Made by a program: the position numbers and the translations under genes
Part shown: positions 1 through 7,382 of the stretch, in pieces
Position numbering within the stretch: position 1 is the stretch's first letter
How the letters are laid out: each line of letters begins with the position of its first letter
NCBI GenBank assembly: GCA_965229355.1
Contig: OZ245869.1
Coordinates: 3,100,001 to 3,164,000 of the forward strand
DNA from: GCA-2737725 sp965229355
Lineage (GTDB): Bacteria > Pseudomonadota > Alphaproteobacteria > Rhodospirillales > Rhodospirillaceae
DNA: 64,000 nucleotides
Direction: 5' to 3'
The notes under the pieces: generated by a model
The model's input: only the letters and a program-made list of their open reading frames with translations
Database searches by the model: none
Told to the model about the DNA's origin: nothing

Positions 1-1
1 T

Positions 2-88
2 AATACGATGCAACAAGTGCAAGCGCACTTGCTGGCGCACCAGTACGAAGGTTTGTTGAAGAAGGCGCGCCTGCGCGGCAAGAAATAA
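2..88 (+). CDS. secY: SecY C-terminal end (preprotein translocase), partial
   Basis: Only the last 28 codons lie in the window. The frame is open from base 2 and ends in TAA, whose final A is the first base of the adk ATG, so the two genes overlap by one base and are probably translationally coupled. The residues include AHLLAHQYEGLLKKARLR, the typical basic cytoplasmic tail of alphaproteobacterial SecY. SecY is the channel subunit of the SecYEG inner-membrane translocon. Its position directly before adk, as in other alphaproteobacterial ribosomal superoperons, supports the call. Confidence 0.85.
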   Translation, partial: NTMQQVQAHLLAHQYEGLLKKARLRGKK

Positions 89-744
89 TGGCCGGTAGAC
101 GTCTGATCCTGATGGGGCCGCCCGGCGGCGGGAAGGGCACCCAGGCCAAACGGCTTCAGGAGAGCTACAAGATTGTACAGCTCTCGACAGGGGACATGCT
201 GCGTGCTGCAATTTCGGCGGGTTCGCCGGTCGGCTTGCAGGCCAAAAGCGTAATGGATGCCGGGAAGCTGGTGTCTGATGATTTGTTGATCGCCATGATC
301 GATAACCGTATCGATGATGCCGATTGTGCGAATGGGTTTATTTTGGACGGCTTCCCCCGGACCATCCCTCAGGCTGAGGGCTTGGACCAGATGCTGGCTA
401 AAAAAGGCCTGAAACTGGATGCAGTGATTGAAGTCCGAGTGCCGGACGAACGCCTGACGGAGCGCCTGACTGGCCGCTTTACCTGTGCGAAGTGCGGCGA
501 AGGCTATCATGATAAGTTTAAGCAGCCCAAGACGCCTGGGGTCTGCGACGTGTGCGGCGGGACAGAGTTCTCGCGCCGGTCGGATGACAAGGCGGAAACG
601 GTTAAAACCCGTTTGGCGGCTTACCATCAACAGACGGCCCCCCTGTTGCCTTTTTACGAGGCAAAAGGGGTGCTGAAAGTGGTCGACGGTGACCGGGATA
701 TGGACCTGGTAGCCGCTGATTTAGAACGTATTTTAGGGCTGTGA
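88..744 (+). CDS. adk: Adenylate kinase
   Basis: Catalyses ATP + AMP to 2 ADP in the cytoplasm. The 218-residue protein has the P-loop GPPGGGKGT at residues 10-18, the AMP-site segment LSTGDMLRA near 32-40 and FILDGFPRT near 84-92. The LID is of the long type and carries four cysteines (C133, C136, C153, C156) in two CxxC pairs, so it probably binds structural zinc, unlike the E. coli enzyme. ATG overlaps the secY stop by one base. Its place between secY and rpsM is the usual alphaproteobacterial arrangement. Confidence 0.98.
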   Translation: MAGRRLILMGPPGGGKGTQAKRLQESYKIVQLSTGDMLRAAISAGSPVGLQAKSVMDAGKLVSDDLLIAMIDNRIDDADCANGFILDGFPRTIPQAEGLDQMLAKKGLKLDAVIEVRVPDERLTERLTGRFTCAKCGEGYHDKFKQPKTPGVCDVCGGTEFSRRSDDKAETVKTRLAAYHQQTAPLLPFYEAKGVLKVVDGDRDMDLVAADLERILGL

Positions 745-751
745 GCGTCGG

Positions 752-779
752 TTGACTCGGGAAGCTAAGTGCCTATAAT
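752..779 (+). promoter_or_regulatory. Sigma70-type promoter upstream of rpsM
   Basis: TTGACT at 752-757 and a perfect TATAAT at 774-779 are separated by 16 bp, in the adk-rpsM gap. Transcription would start near 786, about 60 nt before the rpsM start. This suggests the rpsM-rpsK-rpoA-rplQ part of the superoperon has its own strong promoter besides read-through from upstream. No experimental support is available here. Confidence 0.7.
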
Positions 780-847
780 GGCGCACTTTTCCGGGATCGC
801 CCTGGCGTTCACCAACACAATTGAATTGATAAAAAGGAGTACGGGCC

Positions 848-1225
848 TTGGCACGTATCGCTGGCGTCAACTTACCGACGAATAAGCGCGTAACTATCGC
901 ACTGCGCTACATTTACGGCATTGGCCCGGCCAATGCTCAAATCATCTGCGATAAGGTTGGTATTGAGAGCGCGCGCCGCGTCAATCAATTGACCGAAGAT
1001 GAAATTAGTCGCATCCGCGAAGCGATTGACAAAGACTATACGGTGGAAGGTGACTTGCGCCGCGAAGTCGCCATGAACATCAAGCGTCTGATGGACCTGG
1101 GCACGTATCGTGGCCTGCGTCATCGCAAGGGCTTGCCGGTTCGTGGTCAACGTACACACACGAACGCTCGTACCCGTAAGGGTCCGGCCAAGCCGATCGC
1201 CGGCAAGAAGAAAGTGACGAAGTAA
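848..1225 (+). CDS. rpsM: 30S ribosomal protein S13
   Basis: A 125-residue S13, a 30S head protein contacting the P-site tRNA and the inter-subunit bridges. It begins ARIAGVNLPTNKR and has the LGTYRGLRHRKGLPVRGQRT segment and the basic tail with TRKGPAKP that mark the family. The start is TTG at 848, because the residues from ARIAGV onward are the conserved N-terminus and a strong ribosome site AAAAAGGAG lies at 831-839. A TTG start on a highly expressed ribosomal gene is a small oddity. First gene after the promoter at 752. Confidence 0.98.
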   Translation: MARIAGVNLPTNKRVTIALRYIYGIGPANAQIICDKVGIESARRVNQLTEDEISRIREAIDKDYTVEGDLRREVAMNIKRLMDLGTYRGLRHRKGLPVRGQRTHTNARTRKGPAKPIAGKKKVTK

Positions 1226-1273
1226 TAAACTTCGCGCTGAACCTAACGCAAAGACGACAGACTGGATCGACAC

Positions 1274-1696
1274 ATGGCAAAACCCGCCGCTTCTGGTAAC
1301 GCTGCTCCTGCAGCCGGTGCTTCACGCGCACGTAAGAAAGAGCGCAAGAACATCAGCTCAGGCATCGCGCACGTGAACGCGACGTTCAACAACACGATGA
1401 TCACCATCAGCGATGTGCAAGGCAACACTATTGCCTGGTCGTCAGCTGGCACCATGGGCTTCAAGGGTTCGCGTAAATCGACCCCGTATGCTGCTCAGGT
1501 TGCTGCTGAAGCTGCTGGCAAGAAAGCAATGGAACACGGCATGAAAGTCGTTTCCGTGCTGGTAAAAGGTCCGGGTACGGGTCGTGAGTCAGCCTTGCGC
1601 GCTCTGCAAGCCGTTGGCTTCACAGTGACGTCGATCCAAGACGTGTCGCCGGTGCCGCATAACGGCTGCCGTCCGCGCAAGCGTCGTCGCGTCTAA
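1274..1696 (+). CDS. rpsK: 30S ribosomal protein S11
   Basis: A 140-residue S11, part of the 30S platform near the E site and the Shine-Dalgarno duplex. Recognised by SGIAHVNATFNNTMITISD, the KGPGTGRESALRAL stretch and the C-terminal PHNGCRPRKRRRV. The first 20 residues are an Ala/Pro-rich, then basic, extension typical of alphaproteobacteria. It follows rpsM by 48 nt in the alpha operon. Two hairpins separate it from rpoA. Confidence 0.98.
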   Translation: MAKPAASGNAAPAAGASRARKKERKNISSGIAHVNATFNNTMITISDVQGNTIAWSSAGTMGFKGSRKSTPYAAQVAAEAAGKKAMEHGMKVVSVLVKGPGTGRESALRALQAVGFTVTSIQDVSPVPHNGCRPRKRRRV

Positions 1697-1710
1697 TATA
1701 TTCATACGCT

Positions 1711-1731
1711 GGGCCGCGTTTCGCGCGGCCC
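1711..1731 (+). repeat. GC-rich hairpin between rpsK and rpoA
   Basis: GGGCCGCG (1711-1718) and CGCGGCCC (1724-1731) form a perfect 8-bp stem with a 5-nt loop, 15 nt after the rpsK stop. It is followed by GGTGATGTTTTTAG. It may act with the next hairpin as a weak terminator or as an mRNA processing or stability element. Confidence 0.6.
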
Positions 1732-1745
1732 GGTGATGTTTTTAG

Positions 1746-1769
1746 CCCTCTTTTTCAAAGAGGGTTTTT
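1746..1769 (+). terminator. Terminator-like hairpin upstream of rpoA
   Basis: CCCTCTTT (1746-1753), loop TTC, AAAGAGGG (1757-1764), then TTTTTG. This has the shape of an intrinsic terminator but sits inside the alpha operon, 30 nt before the rpoA start. It could partially uncouple rpoA-rplQ from the upstream ribosomal genes. No clear second promoter is visible after it, so full termination there is unlikely. Confidence 0.5.
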
Positions 1770-1798
1770 GAGTTCAACTACGTAGGCGGAACCAAGCC

Positions 1799-2815
1799 GT
1801 GATCCAGAAAAATTGGCAGGAATTGATTAAGCCCTCGAAGCTCGCCATCGAAACTGGCGACGATCAACGTCGCGTCGCTACTGTTGTTGCTGAGCCCCTC
1901 GAGCGTGGTTTTGCCGTAACGCTGGGCAATGCCCTGCGTCGCGTGCTGTTATCGTCGCTGCAAGGTGCCGCCGTTACGTCGCTGCGTATCGACGGTGTGT
2001 TGCACGAGTTCTCATCGATCCCCGGCGTGCGTGAAGATGTCACTGACTTGATCCTGAACATCAAGCAACTGGCGTTGTCGATGCACTCCAATGGTCCGAA
2101 GCGCATGACGCTGAAGGCCAAAGGCCCGGGCGAAGTGACAGCTGCGCAAATCCAAACGCCAGCTGATATCGAAATTATGAACCCCGATCTGATCATCTGC
2201 CATCTCGATGACGGCGCTTCGCTGTCGATCGAATTGGAAGTGAACTCAGGCAAAGGTTATGTGCCGGCTTCGGCCAACCGCCGCGAAGATGATCCGATTG
2301 GTTTGATTCCGATCGACAGCATCTTCTCGCCTGTTCGCCGCGTCTCGTACAAAATCGAAAACACCCGCGTTGGTCAGCAAACCGACTACGACAAATTGTC
2401 GATGACGGTTGAAACCAACGGCGCCGTGAAGCCGGATGACGCTGTGGCTTTGGCTGCGCGCATCTTGCAAGAACAACTGCGCTTGTTCATCAACTTCGAA
2501 GAGCCGCAAGCTCAGATCGCTGAACGTGTTGAAGACGAACTGCCGTTCAACAAGAACTTGCTGCGTAAGGTTGATGAGTTGGAATTGTCGGTCCGTTCGG
2601 CCAACTGCTTGAAGAACGACAACATCATCTACATCGGCGACCTGGTGCAAAAATCAGAAGCCGAAATGCTGCGTACGCCGAACTTCGGCCGCAAGTCGTT
2701 GAACGAAATCAAAGAAGTGTTGGCTCAGATGGGCTTGCATCTCGGTATGGAAGTGGCCGGTTGGCCGCCTGAAAATATCGAAGATCTGGCCAAGAAACTC
2801 GAAGAGCCGTTCTAA
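1799..2815 (+). CDS. rpoA: DNA-directed RNA polymerase alpha subunit
   Basis: A 338-residue alpha subunit of RNA polymerase. The N-terminal assembly domain (about 1-235) has FAVTLGNALRRVLLSSLQG and the VNSGKGYVPA stretch. The C-terminal domain (about 255-325), which binds UP elements and activators, has ELSVRSANCLKNDNI and RTPNFGRKSLNEIKEVL. The start is GTG at 1799, giving IQKNWQELIKPSKL, the normal family N-terminus, with GGCGGA upstream. The hairpins at 1711-1769 precede it. Confidence 0.98.
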   Translation: MIQKNWQELIKPSKLAIETGDDQRRVATVVAEPLERGFAVTLGNALRRVLLSSLQGAAVTSLRIDGVLHEFSSIPGVREDVTDLILNIKQLALSMHSNGPKRMTLKAKGPGEVTAAQIQTPADIEIMNPDLIICHLDDGASLSIELEVNSGKGYVPASANRREDDPIGLIPIDSIFSPVRRVSYKIENTRVGQQTDYDKLSMTVETNGAVKPDDAVALAARILQEQLRLFINFEEPQAQIAERVEDELPFNKNLLRKVDELELSVRSANCLKNDNIIYIGDLVQKSEAEMLRTPNFGRKSLNEIKEVLAQMGLHLGMEVAGWPPENIEDLAKKLEEPF

Positions 2816-2822
2816 ATCAAAA

Positions 2823-2846
2823 CAAGCGGCGCTTCGGCGCCGCTTG
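2823..2846 (+). repeat. Perfect UUCG-loop hairpin between rpoA and rplQ
   Basis: CAAGCGGCGC (2823-2832), loop TTCG, GCGCCGCTTG (2837-2846): a perfect 10-bp stem closed by the very stable UUCG tetraloop, 7 nt after the rpoA stop. The T-run is weak (AAGTTTGG), so mRNA stabilisation or partial attenuation before rplQ is more likely than full termination. Confidence 0.65.
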
Positions 2847-2955
2847 AAGTTTGGGCCATATCGGCCCGCCCCACACGTACACGTCACATTGGCGCGGCTT
2901 GTGGTTAAACCAATCGGTTTCGCACGCGAAGCCAGAGTGAAGAAAGGGACGTATC

Positions 2956-3375
2956 ATGAGACACGGTTATTCTGGCCGTAAACTGAACCGCACCAAAGCA
3001 CACCGCAAGGCGCTGTTCATGAACTTGGCTAATGCGTTGATCAAGCACGAGCAAATCAAGACCACGCTCCCGAAGGCGAAGGACCTGCGTCCGATCGTTG
3101 AAAAGCTGATCACTCTGGGTAAGACCGGCACGCTGCATGCACGTCGCCAAGCGCTCTCGAAGCTGCGCGATGAGAAAGTTGTGCAGAAGTTGTTTGCCGT
3201 GTTGGGCGACCGTTACAAGTCACGCAGCGGCGGTTATACCCGCGTGCTGAAAGCTGGCATGCGTTATGGCGATGCTGCTCCGATGGCGATCATCGAGCTG
3301 GTGGACCGCGATGTTGACGCGAAGGGCAAAGACTCTGGCCCGGTTGTCGTCGCTGATGAAGCCGCCGCCGTCTAA
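2956..3375 (+). CDS. rplQ: 50S ribosomal protein L17
   Basis: A 139-residue L17, a 50S protein near the exit-tunnel side. Begins MRHGYSGRKLNRTKAHRKAL and contains KHEQIKTTLPKAKDLRP and the GGYTRVLKAGMRYGDAAPMA segment of the family. The ATG at 2956 is preceded by AAAGGGAC. Last gene of the alpha operon, with a strong terminator 27 nt after its stop codon. The Ala/Val-rich tail after residue 122 is normal variation. Confidence 0.98.
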   Translation: MRHGYSGRKLNRTKAHRKALFMNLANALIKHEQIKTTLPKAKDLRPIVEKLITLGKTGTLHARRQALSKLRDEKVVQKLFAVLGDRYKSRSGGYTRVLKAGMRYGDAAPMAIIELVDRDVDAKGKDSGPVVVADEAAAV

Positions 3376-3401
3376 TCTATTTTCATCTTTTCGATGAACT
3401 T

Positions 3402-3432
3402 AAAAAGGCAGTCAGCAATGACTGCCTTTTTT
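3402..3432 (+). terminator. Intrinsic terminator of the ribosomal alpha operon
   Basis: AAAAAGGCAGTCA (3402-3414), loop GCAA, TGACTGCCTTTTTT (3419-3432), then GTTTTT. A 13-bp perfect stem with GNRA loop and long T-tract: a strong Rho-independent terminator closing the rpsM-rplQ unit. Confidence 0.93.
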
Positions 3433-3449
3433 GTTTTTGGGGAACATGG

Positions 3450-4226
3450 ATGACACGCATCATCTTCACCATCGTAGTTCTTCTCATCTCCGCAAATGCG
3501 GCGTGCGCAGAGACTGTTCTCGTCACAGGTGCGAACCGTGGTATTGGGTTTGAGTTCGTGCGGCAGTATGCCGCGCGGGGATGGAGTGTCATCGCTACAG
3601 CGCGCGATCTCGACAAGGCAGTCGATTTGAAAGCCCTGGCTACGAAAAATTCCAAAGTCATTTTGGCGCAGCTGGATGTCAGCGATGATGTCAGTATCAA
3701 GCGGCTTGCTGAAAAATTCCGAGATCAACCGGTCGATGTTCTGATCAATAACGCTGGGCTGCTGGGTGATGTCAAAACCAAGCAAAAGCTTGGTGGCCTT
3801 GATCGGCGCGAATTTGAAACCATGATGACAGTCAATGCCTTTGGCGCGTTAGCGGTGGCCGATGCGTTCCGTGGGAACGTTGCGCGCAGCAAACTGAAAA
3901 AGATGGTCGCTGTCTCCAGCGGTAATGGCTCGGTCTCCAAGCCGCGTGTGTCCAACGGGTTGTATTTCTATCCGGCCAGCAAAGCTGCGCTGAATATTAT
4001 GATGCGCAGTCTCGCAAGCGAACTGGAACCGCAGGGCATCGCGGTCGGGGTTATCGCGCCAGGTGGCGTGGATACAGATATGGGCCGCACGGCTGGTGGC
4101 GACAAGCGTCCCCAAAACATGCCTGCTTCCGAAAGCGTTGCGGGGATGATGAAGGTGATTGATGCCTTAACCCCGCAAAACGCGAATATATTTTATGCGT
4201 TCGATGGCAGCCCAAAACCTTGGTAA
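3450..4226 (+). CDS. Short-chain dehydrogenase/reductase with signal peptide
   Basis: A 258-residue SDR of the C-factor-like group. Residues 1-22 (MTRIIFTIVVLLISANAACA) look like a cleavable Sec signal peptide with an ACA cleavage site. The Rossmann fold follows at once: cofactor loop TGANRGIG at 27-34, NNAG, a catalytic Ser in VAVSSGNGS and YPASK with the catalytic Tyr and Lys. The start is forced: GGGGAA precedes the ATG and no in-frame Met gives a shorter complete SDR. SDRs use NAD(P)H and normally stay in the cytoplasm, so export is odd; an uncleaved membrane anchor is possible. Substrate unknown. Stands alone after the ribosomal terminator. Confidence 0.85.
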   Translation: MTRIIFTIVVLLISANAACAETVLVTGANRGIGFEFVRQYAARGWSVIATARDLDKAVDLKALATKNSKVILAQLDVSDDVSIKRLAEKFRDQPVDVLINNAGLLGDVKTKQKLGGLDRREFETMMTVNAFGALAVADAFRGNVARSKLKKMVAVSSGNGSVSKPRVSNGLYFYPASKAALNIMMRSLASELEPQGIAVGVIAPGGVDTDMGRTAGGDKRPQNMPASESVAGMMKVIDALTPQNANIFYAFDGSPKPW

Positions 4227-4357
4227 ACCCACTTTTAGCGGGGCCTTAGTCACGTAATCGTGTGTGGACTACCACCCACTGGCCAACGCGCCATGGACTT
4301 ATCGGTCAGAGATGAAGCACTAGTTATGCTGGGCCATCGATCTTGAGGGGGAGCATC

Positions 4358-5104
4358 ATGATCACCGCCGGTTATCTTATCATTTCCATTATGTGCTTTG
4401 TGGCGTTGTTCTATGCCGTGAAGTTGTGGCGCGCACATCCGAATGCCATCACGTTATTCATCCTGATCCCGCTGTTGTTTTTGTGGATCGATAATTTCGC
4501 CATTGCTGCCGGGCGCTATGTGGGCGAGGGCGCGTTGATGACGGGCATGACGTATTTACGCTTCTACTGGCATTGGCAAACGCTGCCGCTGCTGGTGATT
4601 GCGGTGCCGTTGTTGGGTGAGCGCGCAGGCTTCGCCTGGATGGGCAATAAAATTGTCGTCGGTATCTTCGTGCTGATTGCGTTGTTCTTCATGTACGAAG
4701 ACGTGCCGTATATCTGGCAAGTGACGTTCCAACCTGCCTGCTACGGTGAAACCCTGCGCATGGTCATCAGCGTTCCGGCCGATCAGATTTGCGAAGGCAC
4801 AACGCCACTGAAGCAAGCGCAACCTGGTCCGCTGCCGGCTATTTCCGCCAACCTGATGATGATGGCTTTGGGCATCGCATTCTGGGTGCGTGACAAGTGG
4901 CCGTGGTTAGCCTTAAGCGCCATCTTCATGTTTGCCTGTGCCGCTGCGGGCCCGGCTTTGCCAGGTGCGGCCTGGACGCAGATTTTGGGTAACTTCGGCG
5001 AACCCATTTTTAACGCCGGCGTGATTGCCGCAGGCTTTAAATACGCTGGCCGCCCAAAGCCCAATAAAAATCAACCCAGCGAAACGCAAGCCGTTCCCGC
5101 TTAA
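4358..5104 (+). CDS. Multi-pass membrane protein, tandem paralog A
   Basis: Unrecognised 248-residue inner-membrane protein with about six to seven hydrophobic segments and a Pro/Lys-rich cytoplasmic-type tail. I place the start at ATG 4358 because GAGGGGGAG (4345-4353) is an ideal ribosome site; an in-frame TTG at 4343 would add five residues. The middle holds a soluble loop with two cysteines (PACYGETLRM and DQICEG) that could form a disulfide outside the membrane. The next gene is its paralog: both share a Leu-rich helix ending in LW-(I/F)D, the ACxxxTLR loop and WPWLxLSA. Function unknown; no family motif was identified. Confidence 0.75.
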   Translation: MITAGYLIISIMCFVALFYAVKLWRAHPNAITLFILIPLLFLWIDNFAIAAGRYVGEGALMTGMTYLRFYWHWQTLPLLVIAVPLLGERAGFAWMGNKIVVGIFVLIALFFMYEDVPYIWQVTFQPACYGETLRMVISVPADQICEGTTPLKQAQPGPLPAISANLMMMALGIAFWVRDKWPWLALSAIFMFACAAAGPALPGAAWTQILGNFGEPIFNAGVIAAGFKYAGRPKPNKNQPSETQAVPA

Positions 5105-5122
5105 ATGTGATATGAGCAGCAG

Positions 5123-5830
5123 ATGTATTCCATTCTGCTGCTCATTCTCACGTTTGTTGATATCGCACTGCTGGTGTGGGCGTGGCGTGCGTATATGCAT
5201 GACCGCGCCAACATCGCACTGCTGACGCAAGCCATTCTGCTGCTGCTCTTGTGGTTCGATGTGCTGACAGTTGCTATCGGTAACTGGATGGGCGCAGGCC
5301 CTACACTCGAGATAATGAGCCGCATTCGTTTCACGTGGTTCTATCTCACCATGCCATTGCTGCTGATTGGCGTGGTCGCACTTGCGCGTCAGGCGAGATT
5401 CGTGTGGGCCCAACGCAAATGGTGGCTAATTGCGGCGTGTGTGCTGGCTGTGGTGTTTGTGGCTCTTGAGGTGCCGCGCGCAATTACCGCTGACTATCAC
5501 ACGGCCTGTTTTGCCGACACGCTGCGCTATGTGAACAAAGTTCCCGTGGGGCAGGCGTGTGTGCCCGGTGAAGAGGGGCTGGGCGGAGGCTCGTTCTCGC
5601 CCGCTATTCCGCTTATTTTCCTCTGCGTATCCATGATGGGCATCTTGCTGTGGGTGGCGCGCGGCTGGCCCTGGCTGGGCTTAAGCGCCTTCCTGTTTAT
5701 GGCCTCAACCGCCGTACCTCCCAGCATTGTCGGGCCGTTTTTGACCTATCCGCTCGACACCCTGATGACGGCGGCATTTGTGTGGACGACGGTCCGCTTT
5801 CGCCCTACGCCCGAGCCTTCAAAAACCTAA
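5123..5830 (+). CDS. Multi-pass membrane protein, tandem paralog B
   Basis: Unrecognised 235-residue membrane protein, 18 nt after its paralog. It keeps the same plan: N-terminal helix, a Leu-rich helix ending LLLLWFD, a helix pair, a loop with HTACFADTLRYV and GQACVPG (two cysteines at matching places), then GWPWLGLSAFLFM and a final helix. The tail RFRPTPEPSKT resembles the end of the first protein. The ribosome site is weak, so coupling to the upstream gene is likely. The pair probably arose by local duplication and may form a heteromer. No function assigned. Confidence 0.75.
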   Translation: MYSILLLILTFVDIALLVWAWRAYMHDRANIALLTQAILLLLLWFDVLTVAIGNWMGAGPTLEIMSRIRFTWFYLTMPLLLIGVVALARQARFVWAQRKWWLIAACVLAVVFVALEVPRAITADYHTACFADTLRYVNKVPVGQACVPGEEGLGGGSFSPAIPLIFLCVSMMGILLWVARGWPWLGLSAFLFMASTAVPPSIVGPFLTYPLDTLMTAAFVWTTVRFRPTPEPSKT

Positions 5831-5967
5831 GCAATCTGTCATTTTCCGTGGGGTACACGGGCCTGCCCGGCAGCGCTATAAGCGGGGCTGGATAAACGCA
5901 CGCCAAATCCCCATTTAGGGGCTCATGACTACGCGCGCCCGCACCTCATTGTTTACGGAATAAGCCC

Positions 5968-7380
5968 ATGCGCTTTGCTCGTCTGCTCTCTGTTCTCACG
6001 GCCTTGGCAACGGCTGCTGTGCCTGTTGTTGGTTATGCACAAACACAAGAGGTTCCCCGTAGTCGTGAGCAAATCTCGCTCACGTTCGCCCCCGTTGTGA
6101 AGAAAGCCGGGCCTGCGGTCGTAAACGTTTATACCAAACGCGTTGTGCGTCAGCAGGCCTCGCCGCTGTTTAATGACCCGTTCTTCCGCCAGTTCTTTGG
6201 TCAGCAGTTCGAGCAACAATTCGGCAAGAACGAGCGTGTTGAAAACTCGCTCGGCTCGGGTGTGATTATTCGCTCCAACGGTATTGTGCTCACCAACAAT
6301 CACGTGATTGCCAATGCCGATGAAATTCGCGTTGTGCTGTCTGATCGTCGCGAATTTGAAGCCACTGTGATTGGTCGCGATGACCGCAGCGATATCGCTG
6401 TGCTGCGTATGAAGATCGAGAAAGAAACTCTCCCGGCTTTGGAACTCGCAAACTCTGACGCCATCGAAGTGGGTGACTTGGTGCTGGCAATTGGCAACCC
6501 GTTTGGTGTTGGTCAAACTGTCACCTCGGGCATTGTCTCTGCACTTGCCCGTACCAACGTTGGTGTGGCGGACGTGCAGTCTTTCATTCAAACGGATGCA
6601 GCGATTAATCCCGGCAATTCGGGTGGTGCCCTCATTTCCTCCGATGGCCGTTTGATCGGCATCAATACCGCGATCTTCTCGCAAACGGGCGGTAGCGTCG
6701 GCATTGGCTTTGCGATCCCGGCCAACTTAGCGCGCAATGTTGTCGCATCGCTGTTGTCAGAAGGTAAAGTGGTGCGGCCTTGGTTGGGCGCGAATGGCGC
6801 GACCATCACGCCTGATCTCGCACGCAGTTTAAATTTACCACGCCCTAGTGGCTTGGTGTTGGAACGCGTTGTGGCGAAAAGCCCAGCTGCGCGCAGCGGC
6901 TTGGCTGTGGGCGATGTGGTGTTGTCGGTGAACGGCAAAAGTATCACCGATGTTGATGAGTTCCGTTATGTGCTCGCGACTGTTCCGTTGGGGGATAACG
7001 TGGATATCACGGTGAACCGCAACGGTACCGAAAAACACTTCTCGATCAAATTAGAAGCGCCGCCGGAAGACCCGCCGCGCCAGAAAACCGCACTGGCCGG
7101 ACGTCAGCCGTTTGCAGGAGCGACAGTTGTGAATTTGAACCCTGCTGTGGCCGATGAAATGAAAGTCGAGTTCAATGAAACCGGCGTGCTGGTGTTGGAT
7201 GTGCAAGGCAACAGTATTGCTGCGCGCATGGGCATTCGCCCCGGCGATAAGGTGCTTGATATCAATGATTCCAACATTACGACGGTCGAGCAGTTAACCG
7301 CAGCCGTGCAAAAGCCGGGCCCATGGAAAATCTCGCTCAACCGCAACGGCCAGATTTTGCAATCGACCATTAAGGATTAG
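5968..7380 (+). CDS. Do/HtrA-family periplasmic serine endoprotease
   Basis: A 470-residue DegP/DegQ-like protease that degrades or refolds damaged envelope proteins. A Sec signal peptide covers about residues 1-24 (to GYA). The trypsin-like domain carries His112 (TNNHVIAN), Asp142 (RSDIAVL) and Ser218 (NPGNSGG). Two PDZ domains follow, around 270-360 and 385-465. The second PDZ is compact and the N-terminal LA loop is rich in Gln and Phe. Stop and the next start (rarA) are 2 nt apart, so co-transcription is likely. DegP and DegQ cannot be separated from sequence alone. Confidence 0.94.
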   Translation: MRFARLLSVLTALATAAVPVVGYAQTQEVPRSREQISLTFAPVVKKAGPAVVNVYTKRVVRQQASPLFNDPFFRQFFGQQFEQQFGKNERVENSLGSGVIIRSNGIVLTNNHVIANADEIRVVLSDRREFEATVIGRDDRSDIAVLRMKIEKETLPALELANSDAIEVGDLVLAIGNPFGVGQTVTSGIVSALARTNVGVADVQSFIQTDAAINPGNSGGALISSDGRLIGINTAIFSQTGGSVGIGFAIPANLARNVVASLLSEGKVVRPWLGANGATITPDLARSLNLPRPSGLVLERVVAKSPAARSGLAVGDVVLSVNGKSITDVDEFRYVLATVPLGDNVDITVNRNGTEKHFSIKLEAPPEDPPRQKTALAGRQPFAGATVVNLNPAVADEMKVEFNETGVLVLDVQGNSIAARMGIRPGDKVLDINDSNITTVEQLTAAVQKPGPWKISLNRNGQILQSTIKD

Positions 7381-7382
7381 TT

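Noticed and set aside
5953..6684. Long open frame on the minus strand opposite the HtrA protease gene
   Set aside because: It is the complement of a strongly supported protease gene, has no family features and no ribosome site.
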